Assembly (NCBI GenBank): GCA_016703535.1
Contig: JADJBV010000002.1
Coordinates: forward strand, 2,356,001 to 2,420,000
Length of the DNA: 64,000 nucleotides
DNA from: Deltaproteobacteria bacterium
GTDB lineage: Bacteria; Myxococcota; Kuafuiibacteriia; Kuafuiibacteriales; Kuafuiibacteriaceae
Direction of reading: 5' to 3'
The number at the start of each line of letters is the position of its first letter. The first letter of the stretch is position 1. This document shows positions 19,157-27,206 of this stretch, piece by piece. The translations under genes were made by a program, and so were the position numbers. The notes beneath the pieces were generated by a model that was given only the letters and a program-made list of their open reading frames with translations, had not been told where the DNA came from and ran no database searches.

Positions 19157-19831
19157 ATGAACGAGCCCAACGACCCGATGGTGACCCCGGCAGCGGCCAC
19201 CCTGACCGAAAAAGACCTCGCCAGTCACGCCACCAGCATTCGGCGTTATCTCTCGGGGATCTTGCGGCCCAACGAGCTGGAGGACGCCACCCAAACCGTC
19301 CTGCAGCGGGCCTTGGAGAACCTCCCCAAATTCCGGGGCGACGCTTCGCCTAGGGTTTGGCTCTTGGGCATCGCCCGCAACGTGGGCTTCGAGATCGCCC
19401 GGGCCCGTCAGCGCGACATCGCTCGTGGATGGCAGCAGAGCCTGGAGAGCGGCGAGTCGAGCCTCAACGTGATGGCCGCCGATCTCTTTTCGGACGGTGG
19501 GCCCAACGTCGAAGATCAGCTGGCCCGGAAGGAACAACAGGCCCTGGCCCTGGTCGCCCTCGATGGCCTGTCCCTGGATGATCGGCTCGCCCTGTTGGTG
19601 ACCTACGTCGATGGCCTGCCCGGACCCGACGCCGCCGAGCTGCTCGGGGTCTCCTTCGCCGCTTTTCGCCAGCGCCTCTCCCGGGCCCGCCAGGCCTTGC
19701 ACAGTCGGCTCGAGGTCCTGCTCGAGCGGGGTGAGCCCGGAGACGCCGCCGTGCTCCAGCAGTGGCAGGTCCTGCTCAACCCGGAAGGCCGGGTTCCGAC
19801 GGGGGATTTGGGCGCGCCCGAGGAGCCTTGA
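19157..19831 (+). CDS. ECF-type RNA polymerase sigma factor
   Basis: A 224-residue protein with region 2 (DATQTVLQRALENLPKF, SPRVWLLGIARNVG) and region 4 (DAAELLGVSFAAFRQRLSRARQALH, a helix-turn-helix). No extra domain is present. The ATG at 19157 is preferred over upstream in-frame codons, which lie in the divergent promoter region. No anti-sigma gene is adjacent, so control is unclear; citrate synthase lies 36 bp downstream on the same strand. Confidence 0.85.
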   Translation: MNEPNDPMVTPAAATLTEKDLASHATSIRRYLSGILRPNELEDATQTVLQRALENLPKFRGDASPRVWLLGIARNVGFEIARARQRDIARGWQQSLESGESSLNVMAADLFSDGGPNVEDQLARKEQQALALVALDGLSLDDRLALLVTYVDGLPGPDAAELLGVSFAAFRQRLSRARQALHSRLEVLLERGEPGDAAVLQQWQVLLNPEGRVPTGDLGAPEEP

Positions 19832-19867
19832 CCCTCGCCCGGTTTCCGTTCATGACCCTAGTCGGCC

Positions 19868-21157
19868 ATGAGCGGCAACAACACCCTGACGATCACCGAC
19901 AACCGGACCGGCAAGACCTACGAGGTCCCGATCGCCGACGGCACCATCCGGGCCAACGACCTGCGGCAGATCAAGACCGACGCCCAGGACTTTGGCCTGA
20001 TGAGCTATGACCCCGCCTTCCTCAACACGGCCTCCTGTCGCAGCGCCATCACCTACATCGATGGCGACAACGGCGTCCTCCAGTACCGCGGTTATCCGAT
20101 CGAGCAGCTCGCGGAAGAGTCGAACTTCCTAGAGGTGGCTTACCTGCTCCTCGAGGGTGAACTGCCGAACAAGGCCCAATACGAGGCCTGGACGGCAGAC
20201 ATCAACGTGCACACCTTCCTGCACGAAAACGTACGGAAGTTCATGGACGGCTTCCGCTACGACGCCCACCCGATGAGCCAGCTGATCTCGACCATCGGCG
20301 CCTTGTCCTCCTTTTATCCCGAGGCCAAGGACATATCGTCCCACGCCCAACGTTACAGCCACATCGTGCGGATGATCGCCAAGATGCCGACCATCGCCGC
20401 CTGGTCCCACCGGCACTCCATCGGCTTCCCGCTGATCTACCCGGATCCCGAGCTCTCCTACGCGGGCAACTTCCTCTCGATGATCAAGCGGATCACCGAG
20501 GACGAATATACGCCCCACCCGGTGCTCGATCGGGCCCTGGACGTGTTGTTCATCCTCCACGCCGATCACGAGCAGAACTGCTCCACCAGCACCATGCGGG
20601 TGGTCGGCAGCAGCAACGTCGATCCCTACTCGGCGGTTTCAGCGGCGGCGGCGGCCCTCTACGGCCCGCTCCACGGTGGCGCCAACGAGGCGGTGTTGCG
20701 GATGCTGAAGGAGATCGGCAGCAAAGATCGGGTGCCGCAGGTGATCAAGGAGGTGAAGGCCGGCGAACGCCTCCTGATGGGCTTCGGTCACCGGGTCTAC
20801 AAGAGCTACGACCCTCGGGCCAAGACCATCAAGAAGTTGGCCGACCAGGTCTTCGACGTCACCGGCAAGAACCCGCTCCTCGACATCGCCCTCGAGCTCG
20901 AGCGGATCGCCCTCGAGGACGACTACTTCGTGAAGCGGAAGCTCTACCCGAACGTCGATTTCTACTCGGGCCTGATCTACGAGGCCATGAAGTTCCCGAC
21001 CGCGATGTTCACCGTCTTGTTCGCCATCCCCCGGGTCGCCGGCTGGTTGGCCCAGTGGAACGAGCTGGTCGAAGACAAGGAGCAGAAGATCGCTCGGCCG
21101 CGCCAGATCTACACCGGCCCGGCGTTGCGCAACTACGTCGCCATGGACAAGCGCTGA
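19868..21157 (+). CDS. gltA: Citrate synthase
   Basis: A 429-residue type II (hexameric) citrate synthase, condensing oxaloacetate and acetyl-CoA. The N-terminal beta region (LTITDNRTGKTYEVPIADG) is typical of the Gram-negative type. Catalytic and substrate residues are visible in DHEQNCSTSTMR, GPLHGGANEAV, GFGHRVYKSYDPRA and NVDFYSGLIYEAM (the catalytic Asp). It starts with ATG 36 bp after the sigma factor gene. Confidence 0.97.
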   Translation: MSGNNTLTITDNRTGKTYEVPIADGTIRANDLRQIKTDAQDFGLMSYDPAFLNTASCRSAITYIDGDNGVLQYRGYPIEQLAEESNFLEVAYLLLEGELPNKAQYEAWTADINVHTFLHENVRKFMDGFRYDAHPMSQLISTIGALSSFYPEAKDISSHAQRYSHIVRMIAKMPTIAAWSHRHSIGFPLIYPDPELSYAGNFLSMIKRITEDEYTPHPVLDRALDVLFILHADHEQNCSTSTMRVVGSSNVDPYSAVSAAAAALYGPLHGGANEAVLRMLKEIGSKDRVPQVIKEVKAGERLLMGFGHRVYKSYDPRAKTIKKLADQVFDVTGKNPLLDIALELERIALEDDYFVKRKLYPNVDFYSGLIYEAMKFPTAMFTVLFAIPRVAGWLAQWNELVEDKEQKIARPRQIYTGPALRNYVAMDKR

Positions 21158-21179
21158 GGCGCGAGGTCGGCGCCAGACC

Positions 21180-22157
21180 ATGACGGTCGTTGTCCTCGAG
21201 CACGACTCGCCCGCGTTGCGCGGCAACCCTCTCGGTGATCCGAGCCGACGTCGGCTCCACCTGATCGTCCCCGATCCGCTCCCGCCGGATCCGCTGCCGT
21301 GCCTTTGGTACCTCTCGGGCTACGCCGGGGTGGGCCGGGGCCAATTGGCCGACGATCCCTGGCAAGAGGGCCTGGAGGAGCGGGTGGCCCGTTTGACCGC
21401 CGCGGGGCGGATCGGGCCGATGATCATCGCCTTGCCGGACGCCTTCACCAAGTTTGGGGGTTGCCAGTACCTCTCTTCGCCGGCGGTGGGCGACTACGAG
21501 ACCTACCTCTATGAAGAGCTGCGGGGGCTGGTCGAGCGGCGTTACCCGATCTCGCGCCACGGGCTCGCGGGCAAGTCTTCGGGCGGCTACGGGGCTTTGG
21601 TCGGGGCCATGCAGCACCCGGGCCTGTTTTCTGCGGTGGCCTGCCACTCGGGGGACATGGGCTTTCCGCTCTCCATCTTCCCGGATCTGCCCCAGCTGAT
21701 GAACGCGGTCAGGGACCACGGGGGCGTGGAGGGGCTGGTGGCGGCCTTCGAACGAACGCCCAAAAAAAAGGACGGCAAGTGGTTCGGCCCGATCTCGATG
21801 CTCGCGCTCGCTTCAGTATATTCTTTTGAAGAGAGTGAACCCCTCGGCATCCGGCTGCCCTTCGATCTGGCCCGCGGCACCTTGGATCAGACGGTGCTGA
21901 AGCGTTGGTCGGCCATGGATCCGGTCAACCTGGTGGACTGGAGTGAACACCAAGACGCCCTGCGGGCCCTGCGCCTGTTGTTCATCGACTGCGGCCGGCG
22001 GGACGAACACGCCCTCCACTGGGGGGCGCTCCAACTCCACAAGAAGCTGGAGGACCTCGAGATCCCCCACGTCTACCAGGAGTTCGACGACGGCCACCGG
22101 AACACCGGCTACCGCCTCGACGAGTCCTTGCCCCGCCTCTACGAAGCGCTGCGCTGA
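21180..22157 (+). CDS. Alpha/beta-hydrolase, esterase-D-like
   Basis: A 325-residue cytoplasmic protein (no signal peptide) of the esterase D/antigen-85-like hydrolase group. The nucleophile Ser lies in GLAGKSSGGYGAL, the aromatic oxyanion loop in CLWYLSGYAG, and the catalytic His in FDDGHRNTGYR near the C-terminus. The substrate is not determinable; related enzymes hydrolyse carboxylic or thio-esters such as S-formylglutathione or siderophore esters. It follows gltA by 22 bp and probably shares its transcript. Confidence 0.75.
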   Translation: MTVVVLEHDSPALRGNPLGDPSRRRLHLIVPDPLPPDPLPCLWYLSGYAGVGRGQLADDPWQEGLEERVARLTAAGRIGPMIIALPDAFTKFGGCQYLSSPAVGDYETYLYEELRGLVERRYPISRHGLAGKSSGGYGALVGAMQHPGLFSAVACHSGDMGFPLSIFPDLPQLMNAVRDHGGVEGLVAAFERTPKKKDGKWFGPISMLALASVYSFEESEPLGIRLPFDLARGTLDQTVLKRWSAMDPVNLVDWSEHQDALRALRLLFIDCGRRDEHALHWGALQLHKKLEDLEIPHVYQEFDDGHRNTGYRLDESLPRLYEALR

Positions 22158-22167
22158 GCGCCGCTTC
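22143..22167. terminator. Weak hairpin across facing stop codons
   Basis: GAAGCG (22143-22148) pairs with CGCTTC (22162-22167), and an alternative inner pairing GCGCT/AGCGC is possible. The stem covers the esterase stop and touches the stop of the facing lipoprotein gene. There is no T-run. Confidence 0.3.
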
Positions 22168-23257
22168 AGTCCAGGTACATCGCGCGCCACACCGGGTCGA
22201 AGAGATATGCGCCGTCGGGGGCGGTGGGGGAGGCGCCGCCGAGTTGGGTGGAGCCGTGTCCGTCGTTGGTTGGGGCCGAACTTTGGAGCCGGTGGGAGCC
22301 GCCGTAGGGCGCGGGCGTGTCGTCGATCGAGGTGGGGGCGCCCGGCAACCCGAGGGTCTCGAAGGCCTCCAGGTGGCCCGGGTGTTGGCCGTCGCCGGTG
22401 TGGGTGAAGCCGAAGTACCGCTCGATCGGCGTGAGGGCCGGGAGGGCCAACCAGGCTTGGCCGGTGTCGAGGGGGCCCGACAACATCACCACCTTGGCCA
22501 CGTCCCGGTATTTCCCGATCAAACCCGAGGTGCTGGCGCCATGCGAGATCCCGGAGACGACGATGGCGCTCCAGCGGGGCCGGCCTTGATCGAGGAACCA
22601 GCTCCAATCTCCTTCAGGGTTGGTGGTGCTCAGGTGCTCCAACATCTTCACCACCCGGGGTTCAATGGCGTCGGCGGGGCCGATCTCGATGAAGTTGTGG
22701 TGATCGACACCTTCGAAGGCCTCCAAGCGACACCCGCCGATGTCGGCGCCGCAGTTGCCGACGCCGTAGTTGGACACGTAGCAGGGCATGAGCACGTGGA
22801 AGCCCAGGTCGGCCAAGAAGTCGGCGTGGCCGCTGGCGCCGCAGTTGGTGGGCAGCCCGGCGCCGTGGAGGTAAACGACCAGCCGCCCCAAGGGCTCGGC
22901 CCGGGTGTCCAGGACCGCCAGCTGGTTGCCCAAGGCCAAGGTGGCCGTGGGATCGAGCTCGGCGGCGGTGAAGGTGAAGCGGTAACGTTGGGGATCGGTG
23001 CGATCGACGGTCGGGCCGGTCGGGCCCGTGTCGGGGACGGCTGCGTCTTCGGCGAAGCCTTGATCTTGCGGGAGGGCGTCGGTCACCGCGCTGTCGGGCT
23101 CGGCGCCGCCGTCGGGGCGTAGGCCGAGATCGGGGGCGCCGCCGCTGTCCGTTGGGAACCCGCCGTCGACCGCCGCGTCGACCGTCGTCGACGGCCCGGT
23201 GCCGACGCTGGTGCTACAGGCCGTACCCACTACAAGCAGCCAGGACCAACGCAACAT
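22166..23257 (-). CDS. Hydrolase lipoprotein with Asp-rich linker
   Basis: A 363-residue lipoprotein: signal peptide ending GTAC (about residues 11-14), an Asp/Gly/Ala/Pro-rich linker to about residue 85, then an alpha/beta-hydrolase-like domain. That domain has an oxyanion-type segment (VVYLHGAGLPTNC) and a nucleophile elbow GISHGAS. Several Cys around CGADIGGC may form disulfides. It is probably exposed on the cell surface. The substrate is unknown; the fold could also be that of a polyhydroxyalkanoate- or PET-type esterase. No Shine-Dalgarno is present, and TAACCT sits 8 bp upstream of the ATG. Confidence 0.65.
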   Translation of the reverse strand: MLRWSWLLVVGTACSTSVGTGPSTTVDAAVDGGFPTDSGGAPDLGLRPDGGAEPDSAVTDALPQDQGFAEDAAVPDTGPTGPTVDRTDPQRYRFTFTAAELDPTATLALGNQLAVLDTRAEPLGRLVVYLHGAGLPTNCGASGHADFLADLGFHVLMPCYVSNYGVGNCGADIGGCRLEAFEGVDHHNFIEIGPADAIEPRVVKMLEHLSTTNPEGDWSWFLDQGRPRWSAIVVSGISHGASTSGLIGKYRDVAKVVMLSGPLDTGQAWLALPALTPIERYFGFTHTGDGQHPGHLEAFETLGLPGAPTSIDDTPAPYGGSHRLQSSAPTNDGHGSTQLGGASPTAPDGAYLFDPVWRAMYLD

Positions 23258-23395
23258 CCCGGGCAGGTTACCACGGTCACGACCGAAGTTTCGATCGGTT
23301 GTCAGATCTCGCGGAGCGGGCGCGAAGAACCTGCGCCCAACATGGGCACTTCAACCAGAGCGGGCTCCCAGGGCTCCTCGAGAAAGGTGGCTCAG

Positions 23396-24934
23396 ATGAG
23401 CTTCGTTCGATTTGCACGGCAACCCCAGTGGTTGCCGAAGGTGGTGGTGTGTCTCTTCGCGGCCGGGGGGCCGGTGGGTTGCGTCTTCAACGACAACGGC
23501 AGCGTCTTCACCGGCAGCAACGTCGGTCGGGTGATCGGCTTTTCGGGCCAATCGATGAACCCGGGCGAACAAATTCGGGTGCAGGTCCTCAACCCGTCCA
23601 CGGCCAACCCGGCGGTCGCGGCCAACTGGACCACCATCGGGACCACCAACGCCACCAACAACCCCTTCGACATCAACGGGACCAACTCCTACAGCTGGAG
23701 CATCAACGTCACGCCCGTGGCGAACGCGGGACAAGACGTGCGCTGGAAGGCTGGCGGCCTGGCCCGCTTCCGAGTGTTGGGCGGCAACGGTTCGCCTTTG
23801 GTCACCTTCGACGAGACCTCGTGCTGGATCGACTCCTACAACAACGGCGACACGCCGCTCGAGATCCAAGCGGCCTGTGAGAGCCACGCCAAGCCGATCC
23901 TGACCTTCGTCGACAAGGATCCCTTCCCGGGGTCGGGGCTCCCTTACCTGGGGCTGCGGGCCAACAGCCCGGCCCAAGCCGCGGCCTACAACACGACCGT
24001 CGACGCGCCCGACGACCTGGCCGACTGGATCAGCTCTCGCGGCTTCCCGGCGGGGGAGGTGGTCACCAAATACTACAACCGCGGTGACCTCGGGATCGGC
24101 CGCGAGATGCACTGCCGTCAGCAGAACAACGCGCCGGCGCTCAACAAGCCCGACGTCGCCTGCTACGTGACCAACTACGGATCACAGGAGGACAACCTCG
24201 CGGACTCCAACTCGGCCCTCGCCGACGCGATCAACGGCCACAACCCCTTCGCGACGGTGGCCATGGACTACTGGAGCACCGCCACCAACAAGGTCCGCTT
24301 CTACACCTACGGCCCGACCGGTGACCTGGTGACCGAGGCTGACCTGGACTCGGAGGCGGCCAAGCCGACGCCGGGGATCTGCTTGAGCTGCCACGGCGGC
24401 ACCTTCGATGGGGGCGACGATGACGTCGTGGGCGCCAGCTTCTTGCCCTTCGACCTGGAGAACTTTGGCTTCGTGCAGCCGACCGGCGGGGTGGTCTTGC
24501 CCGGCCCGGTCTACACCAAAGACGGCCAGCAAGAAGAGTTCCGCCAGCTGAACCTGATGGTGCGCGCCACCAACCCACCCGCGGCCACCGTGGAGTTGAT
24601 CGATGGATGGTACGGCGGGCTGGTGGGCCTGCAGACCCCCGGGACGGTCCAAGATCCGACCTTCGTCCCCGCCGGGTGGTCGACTGAACCGGTGGCCTAT
24701 CGGGCGGCGATCGCGCCCTATTGCCGAACCTGCCACGTCGCTTTGGCCACGCCGGGCAAGCCGACCATCGACTTCAACACCTCGGCGGAGTTGGGGGGCG
24801 CGGCCCTCGCCGAAAGTTACGTCTGCAGCAGCCACATCATGCCCCACGCCGACGTGACCCGGCGGCTCTTTTGGGCCAGCGATGCCCGGGCCCACCTGGC
24901 AGGAGCCTTCGGCTGGAAGTCGCACTGCAACTGA
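23396..24934 (+). CDS. Exported diheme c-type cytochrome-like protein
   Basis: A 512-residue exported protein starting at the ATG at 23396 with AAAGGTGG upstream. The hydrophobic leader ends PVGC (about residue 30), a possible lipobox. There are two CxxCH heme motifs, CLSCH (about residue 340) and CRTCH (about 445), and a downstream MPH that may give a Met ligand. The N-terminal half is Asn/Thr-rich and beta-like. The final nine codons (AFGWKSHCN) lie inside the 184-bp repeat. Its role is probably extracytoplasmic electron transfer or substrate oxidation; the partner is unknown. Confidence 0.75.
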   Translation: MSFVRFARQPQWLPKVVVCLFAAGGPVGCVFNDNGSVFTGSNVGRVIGFSGQSMNPGEQIRVQVLNPSTANPAVAANWTTIGTTNATNNPFDINGTNSYSWSINVTPVANAGQDVRWKAGGLARFRVLGGNGSPLVTFDETSCWIDSYNNGDTPLEIQAACESHAKPILTFVDKDPFPGSGLPYLGLRANSPAQAAAYNTTVDAPDDLADWISSRGFPAGEVVTKYYNRGDLGIGREMHCRQQNNAPALNKPDVACYVTNYGSQEDNLADSNSALADAINGHNPFATVAMDYWSTATNKVRFYTYGPTGDLVTEADLDSEAAKPTPGICLSCHGGTFDGGDDDVVGASFLPFDLENFGFVQPTGGVVLPGPVYTKDGQQEEFRQLNLMVRATNPPAATVELIDGWYGGLVGLQTPGTVQDPTFVPAGWSTEPVAYRAAIAPYCRTCHVALATPGKPTIDFNTSAELGGAALAESYVCSSHIMPHADVTRRLFWASDARAHLAGAFGWKSHCN

Positions 24935-25088
24935 CAGGGCGATCCAAGCAGGCCTCCCGTCGTCTCCGACCGACAACTGTCTGCCCGCGCTGAAGGGCCG
25001 GGCGCGACGGACGCGGTGCGAGGAAGAACCCATCGGTTTTGTCGTAGGAGCGGAGGTGTACACTTCGCACTGGTTCCTGCATCCAGTC
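24905..25088 (+). repeat. Dispersed 184-bp direct repeat, copy 1
   Basis: It starts at GCCTTCGGCTGG and ends at GCATCCAGTC. It aligns almost without gaps, at roughly 70-75 percent identity by eye, with 29703-29886 in the same orientation. This copy covers the last codons of the diheme gene, the 121-bp gap, and the ribosome site and first codons of the PSI-like gene. Similarity stops sharply at both ends. There are no terminal inverted repeats. Confidence 0.85.
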
Positions 25089-25904
25089 CTGGCGCTCGTG
25101 CTGTTCAACTCCCTCTTGGTCGCACCCACCCTCGTGGACGCCGCGCCGCCAGAGTGCGGCGCCACCCACTGCGCGTCCTGCCTCGAGGTCACCGGTCTAA
25201 AAGAGAAGTCGACGTGTGCCTGGTGTCCCAGCGCCGGGCGCTGCGGGGCGCGACAAGACAACGGCGGTCGCGTCTCGATGCCCGGGTGCGAAGGCGCCCC
25301 GATCTTTCGAGGCGTCGATGAGTGTGCCTTGGTCGATGAGGTCTATCGGGAGGCGCGCTCCGACGCCTTCTTGGAGCCTCGCCTCGAGGGCTGGGAGCCT
25401 CTGGGGAAGTCGATGCGCCGGAGCCACGAGAGTAGCGGGAAGGTGAACTTCCCGCCCGTCAAGAAGGGACACTGCTACAAGGTGGTGCTCCGGGCTCGTT
25501 CGCCCGAGCTCCTGGACCACAACAAGTTCCGCGCGGTGGTGGGCCTCGAGACCAAACGGGAGTCGGTCACCAACAGCCCCGAGATGATGTCCAGGGTGCC
25601 GTCGGTCCTCCTCTGGGATCTCGGCTGCCCCCAGGCTCCCGGCACCATCGAACTCAAGCAGGCGCCGGCCATCCCTGGTGAATACGAGCTGCAGGTGTAC
25701 ACGCGACTCGCCTCGAAGGCGGACCAACAGCTCGCAAAGGCCAAGGTCGCTGAACGCGAGCAGCTCCGCCTCGGCCCCACCTGTGATCGTTGCCTGGCCA
25801 ACCGGCGCCGTTGCTCTGGGAGCGAACCCGAGTGTCTGCGCGGCTTCATCGCCTGCGTCCGAGCCAACGGGCACGAGCCCGCCAGCTGCTTTATCGACCG
25901 CTGA
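25056..25904 (+). CDS. Exported Cys-rich protein with PSI-like domain
   Basis: A 282-residue protein from GTG at 25056, with an AGGAG site five bases upstream. Signal peptide about residues 1-29. A Cys cluster follows at about 34-62 (CGATHCASCLE, then CAWC and CGARQD), with spacing like plexin-semaphorin-integrin (PSI) domains. The middle is a beta-rich domain (CYKVVLRARS, GEYELQVYTRL), and the C-terminus has four more Cys (CDRCLANRRRC, CLRGFIAC). It is likely secreted or periplasmic with disulfides; the function is unknown. The first codons lie within repeat copy 1, so the element may have supplied its translation start. Confidence 0.6.
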   Translation: MYTSHWFLHPVLALVLFNSLLVAPTLVDAAPPECGATHCASCLEVTGLKEKSTCAWCPSAGRCGARQDNGGRVSMPGCEGAPIFRGVDECALVDEVYREARSDAFLEPRLEGWEPLGKSMRRSHESSGKVNFPPVKKGHCYKVVLRARSPELLDHNKFRAVVGLETKRESVTNSPEMMSRVPSVLLWDLGCPQAPGTIELKQAPAIPGEYELQVYTRLASKADQQLAKAKVAEREQLRLGPTCDRCLANRRRCSGSEPECLRGFIACVRANGHEPASCFIDR

Positions 25905-25925
25905 GGTCGGGATCGGGGCGCCGAG

Positions 25926-26948
25926 TCAAGCAATGAGGGGCCGCTGGATCCCGGGGTTCGCGCGTTCAACGGCTTCGTAGAAGAGCGGCCGGAAGTCCTT
26001 GGAGTCGAGGACGTAGGCCCAGACGTCGAGGACGCCGTGGCTGATCGGGTTGAGGCCCATCCGCTCGAGGGCGAAGTTGATGTGACTCATGAACATCGAG
26101 TTGTTGCCGCGGGGGAAGAGGTGCGTGTTGCTCGAGAGCTGCAGGTAGTCGGCCAGGTGCTGGAGCGCCACCGGTCGGTCGAGGGACGTGAAGGCCAGCT
26201 GGAGCTGGAGCTTCATCTGGTCGAGGTAGAGGGGCAGGTCGCCTACCTTGGGCCCGATGTACTGAGCGGGGTAGGCCAGGGACAAGGAGGGCTGGGCCTT
26301 CTTCGGGATCCCCGGGAGGGCCACCTTCCCCTCTCGGGCGAAGGAGACCTCGAGGCGTCGCAGGATCTCGGCGGTCACCGAAAACGCCGGCTTCTCCGGC
26401 TCGGCGGCCCCGAAGCGCATGCGCACCTCGCTCAGCAGCTCCCCGGCGTGAGGACGATATTTCTTCGGGTGCTGGAACTGATCCGGATCCCTCACGGACT
26501 CCGAGGCCATGGCCACGGTCTTGCCGGTCATCCCGGTGTAGACGCCGCCGGGACCGTCCATCAGCACCGCCTGCTGGCGCCGGAGGGTGCCCAGGAAGTC
26601 TTCGAAGAGGGTGCCGTCGCGCAAGGCCGGCAGGAACACCTCTTCGTGGGAGGCCTGGAGGTTCGCCAGGTGCAGCGCCAGGTACTCCGGGGCGATCTCG
26701 GCCTCGGCGTCGCGCACGAACACCCGGGCCGCAGCCCCGACCGGCAGCTTGCCGTAGGTCTCCAGGCCGAGGAGCTCCCGCTGGGGTCCGCTGAACACCG
26801 AGGTCGGGCCGAAGGGCGACACCGGCGCGCCGCCCGCTTCTTCCTTGAGCGCCGCGGCCTGGGCCCCGATCAGCCGTTCGGGATCGGGGGTGGGGAGTTT
26901 GCGGAGTTTTGGATCGCCGGGGCGTTGGGCGGCGTTCGACCTAAACAT
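25926..26948 (-). CDS. Fic-like protein with degenerate active-site motif
   Basis: A 340-residue cytoplasmic-type protein without signal peptide. Near residues 272-300 it reads HLFPRGNNSMFMSHINF followed by LERMGLNPI. This matches the pattern of the Fic motif and its following helix (HPFxDGNGR, then N-L-x-x-x-G-x-P-I), preceded by a helix (LQHLADYLQL) as in Fic proteins. The His, Phe and GN are kept, but the acidic residue is Arg and the final Arg is Ser, so normal AMP transfer is doubtful. The N-terminal 250 residues are not recognised. Fic assignment is an inference from motif shape. It lies between the PSI-like and astacin genes. Confidence 0.5.
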   Translation of the reverse strand: MFRSNAAQRPGDPKLRKLPTPDPERLIGAQAAALKEEAGGAPVSPFGPTSVFSGPQRELLGLETYGKLPVGAAARVFVRDAEAEIAPEYLALHLANLQASHEEVFLPALRDGTLFEDFLGTLRRQQAVLMDGPGGVYTGMTGKTVAMASESVRDPDQFQHPKKYRPHAGELLSEVRMRFGAAEPEKPAFSVTAEILRRLEVSFAREGKVALPGIPKKAQPSLSLAYPAQYIGPKVGDLPLYLDQMKLQLQLAFTSLDRPVALQHLADYLQLSSNTHLFPRGNNSMFMSHINFALERMGLNPISHGVLDVWAYVLDSKDFRPLFYEAVERANPGIQRPLIA

Positions 26949-27078
26949 CCCGGGGGACTAAAGCAACCAGGGGGCCAAGGACTCCAACGGCCGATCCCGC
27001 CGATTGACATGGCGAATGGGCGCCCCCGTCGCGTGAATCGCAAGCCCTCTGTCTAGGGAACGTGAAAGGTGGAGGCCC

Positions 27079-27104
27079 GGCCCGAGGTGATTCAGGTCGG
27101 GGCC
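27079..27104 (-). terminator. Possible hairpin downstream of the astacin gene
   Basis: GGCCCGA (27079-27085) pairs with TCGGGGCC (27097-27104) with one bulged base. It lies in the 258-bp gap after the astacin gene stop. There is no T-run, so support is weak. Confidence 0.25.
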
Positions 27105-27206
27105 CTCTGGGTGCACAACCGTGGGTCCGTGAGCCGCGCTGGTTCTTGATCTCCGTCTCATCGCCCTGGAGGGAGCGGTTGCCCCCGCGAAGTGGCGATC
27201 ACCTCC

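Noticed and set aside
27004..27027. TTGACA at 27004-27009 as a plus-strand promoter
   Set aside because: No -10 match follows at 16-18 bp, and no plus-strand gene starts nearby.
26949..27206. Extra gene in the 258-bp gap between the Fic-like and astacin genes
   Set aside because: Only short open frames without a start signal or coding bias were seen; it holds at most a weak hairpin.
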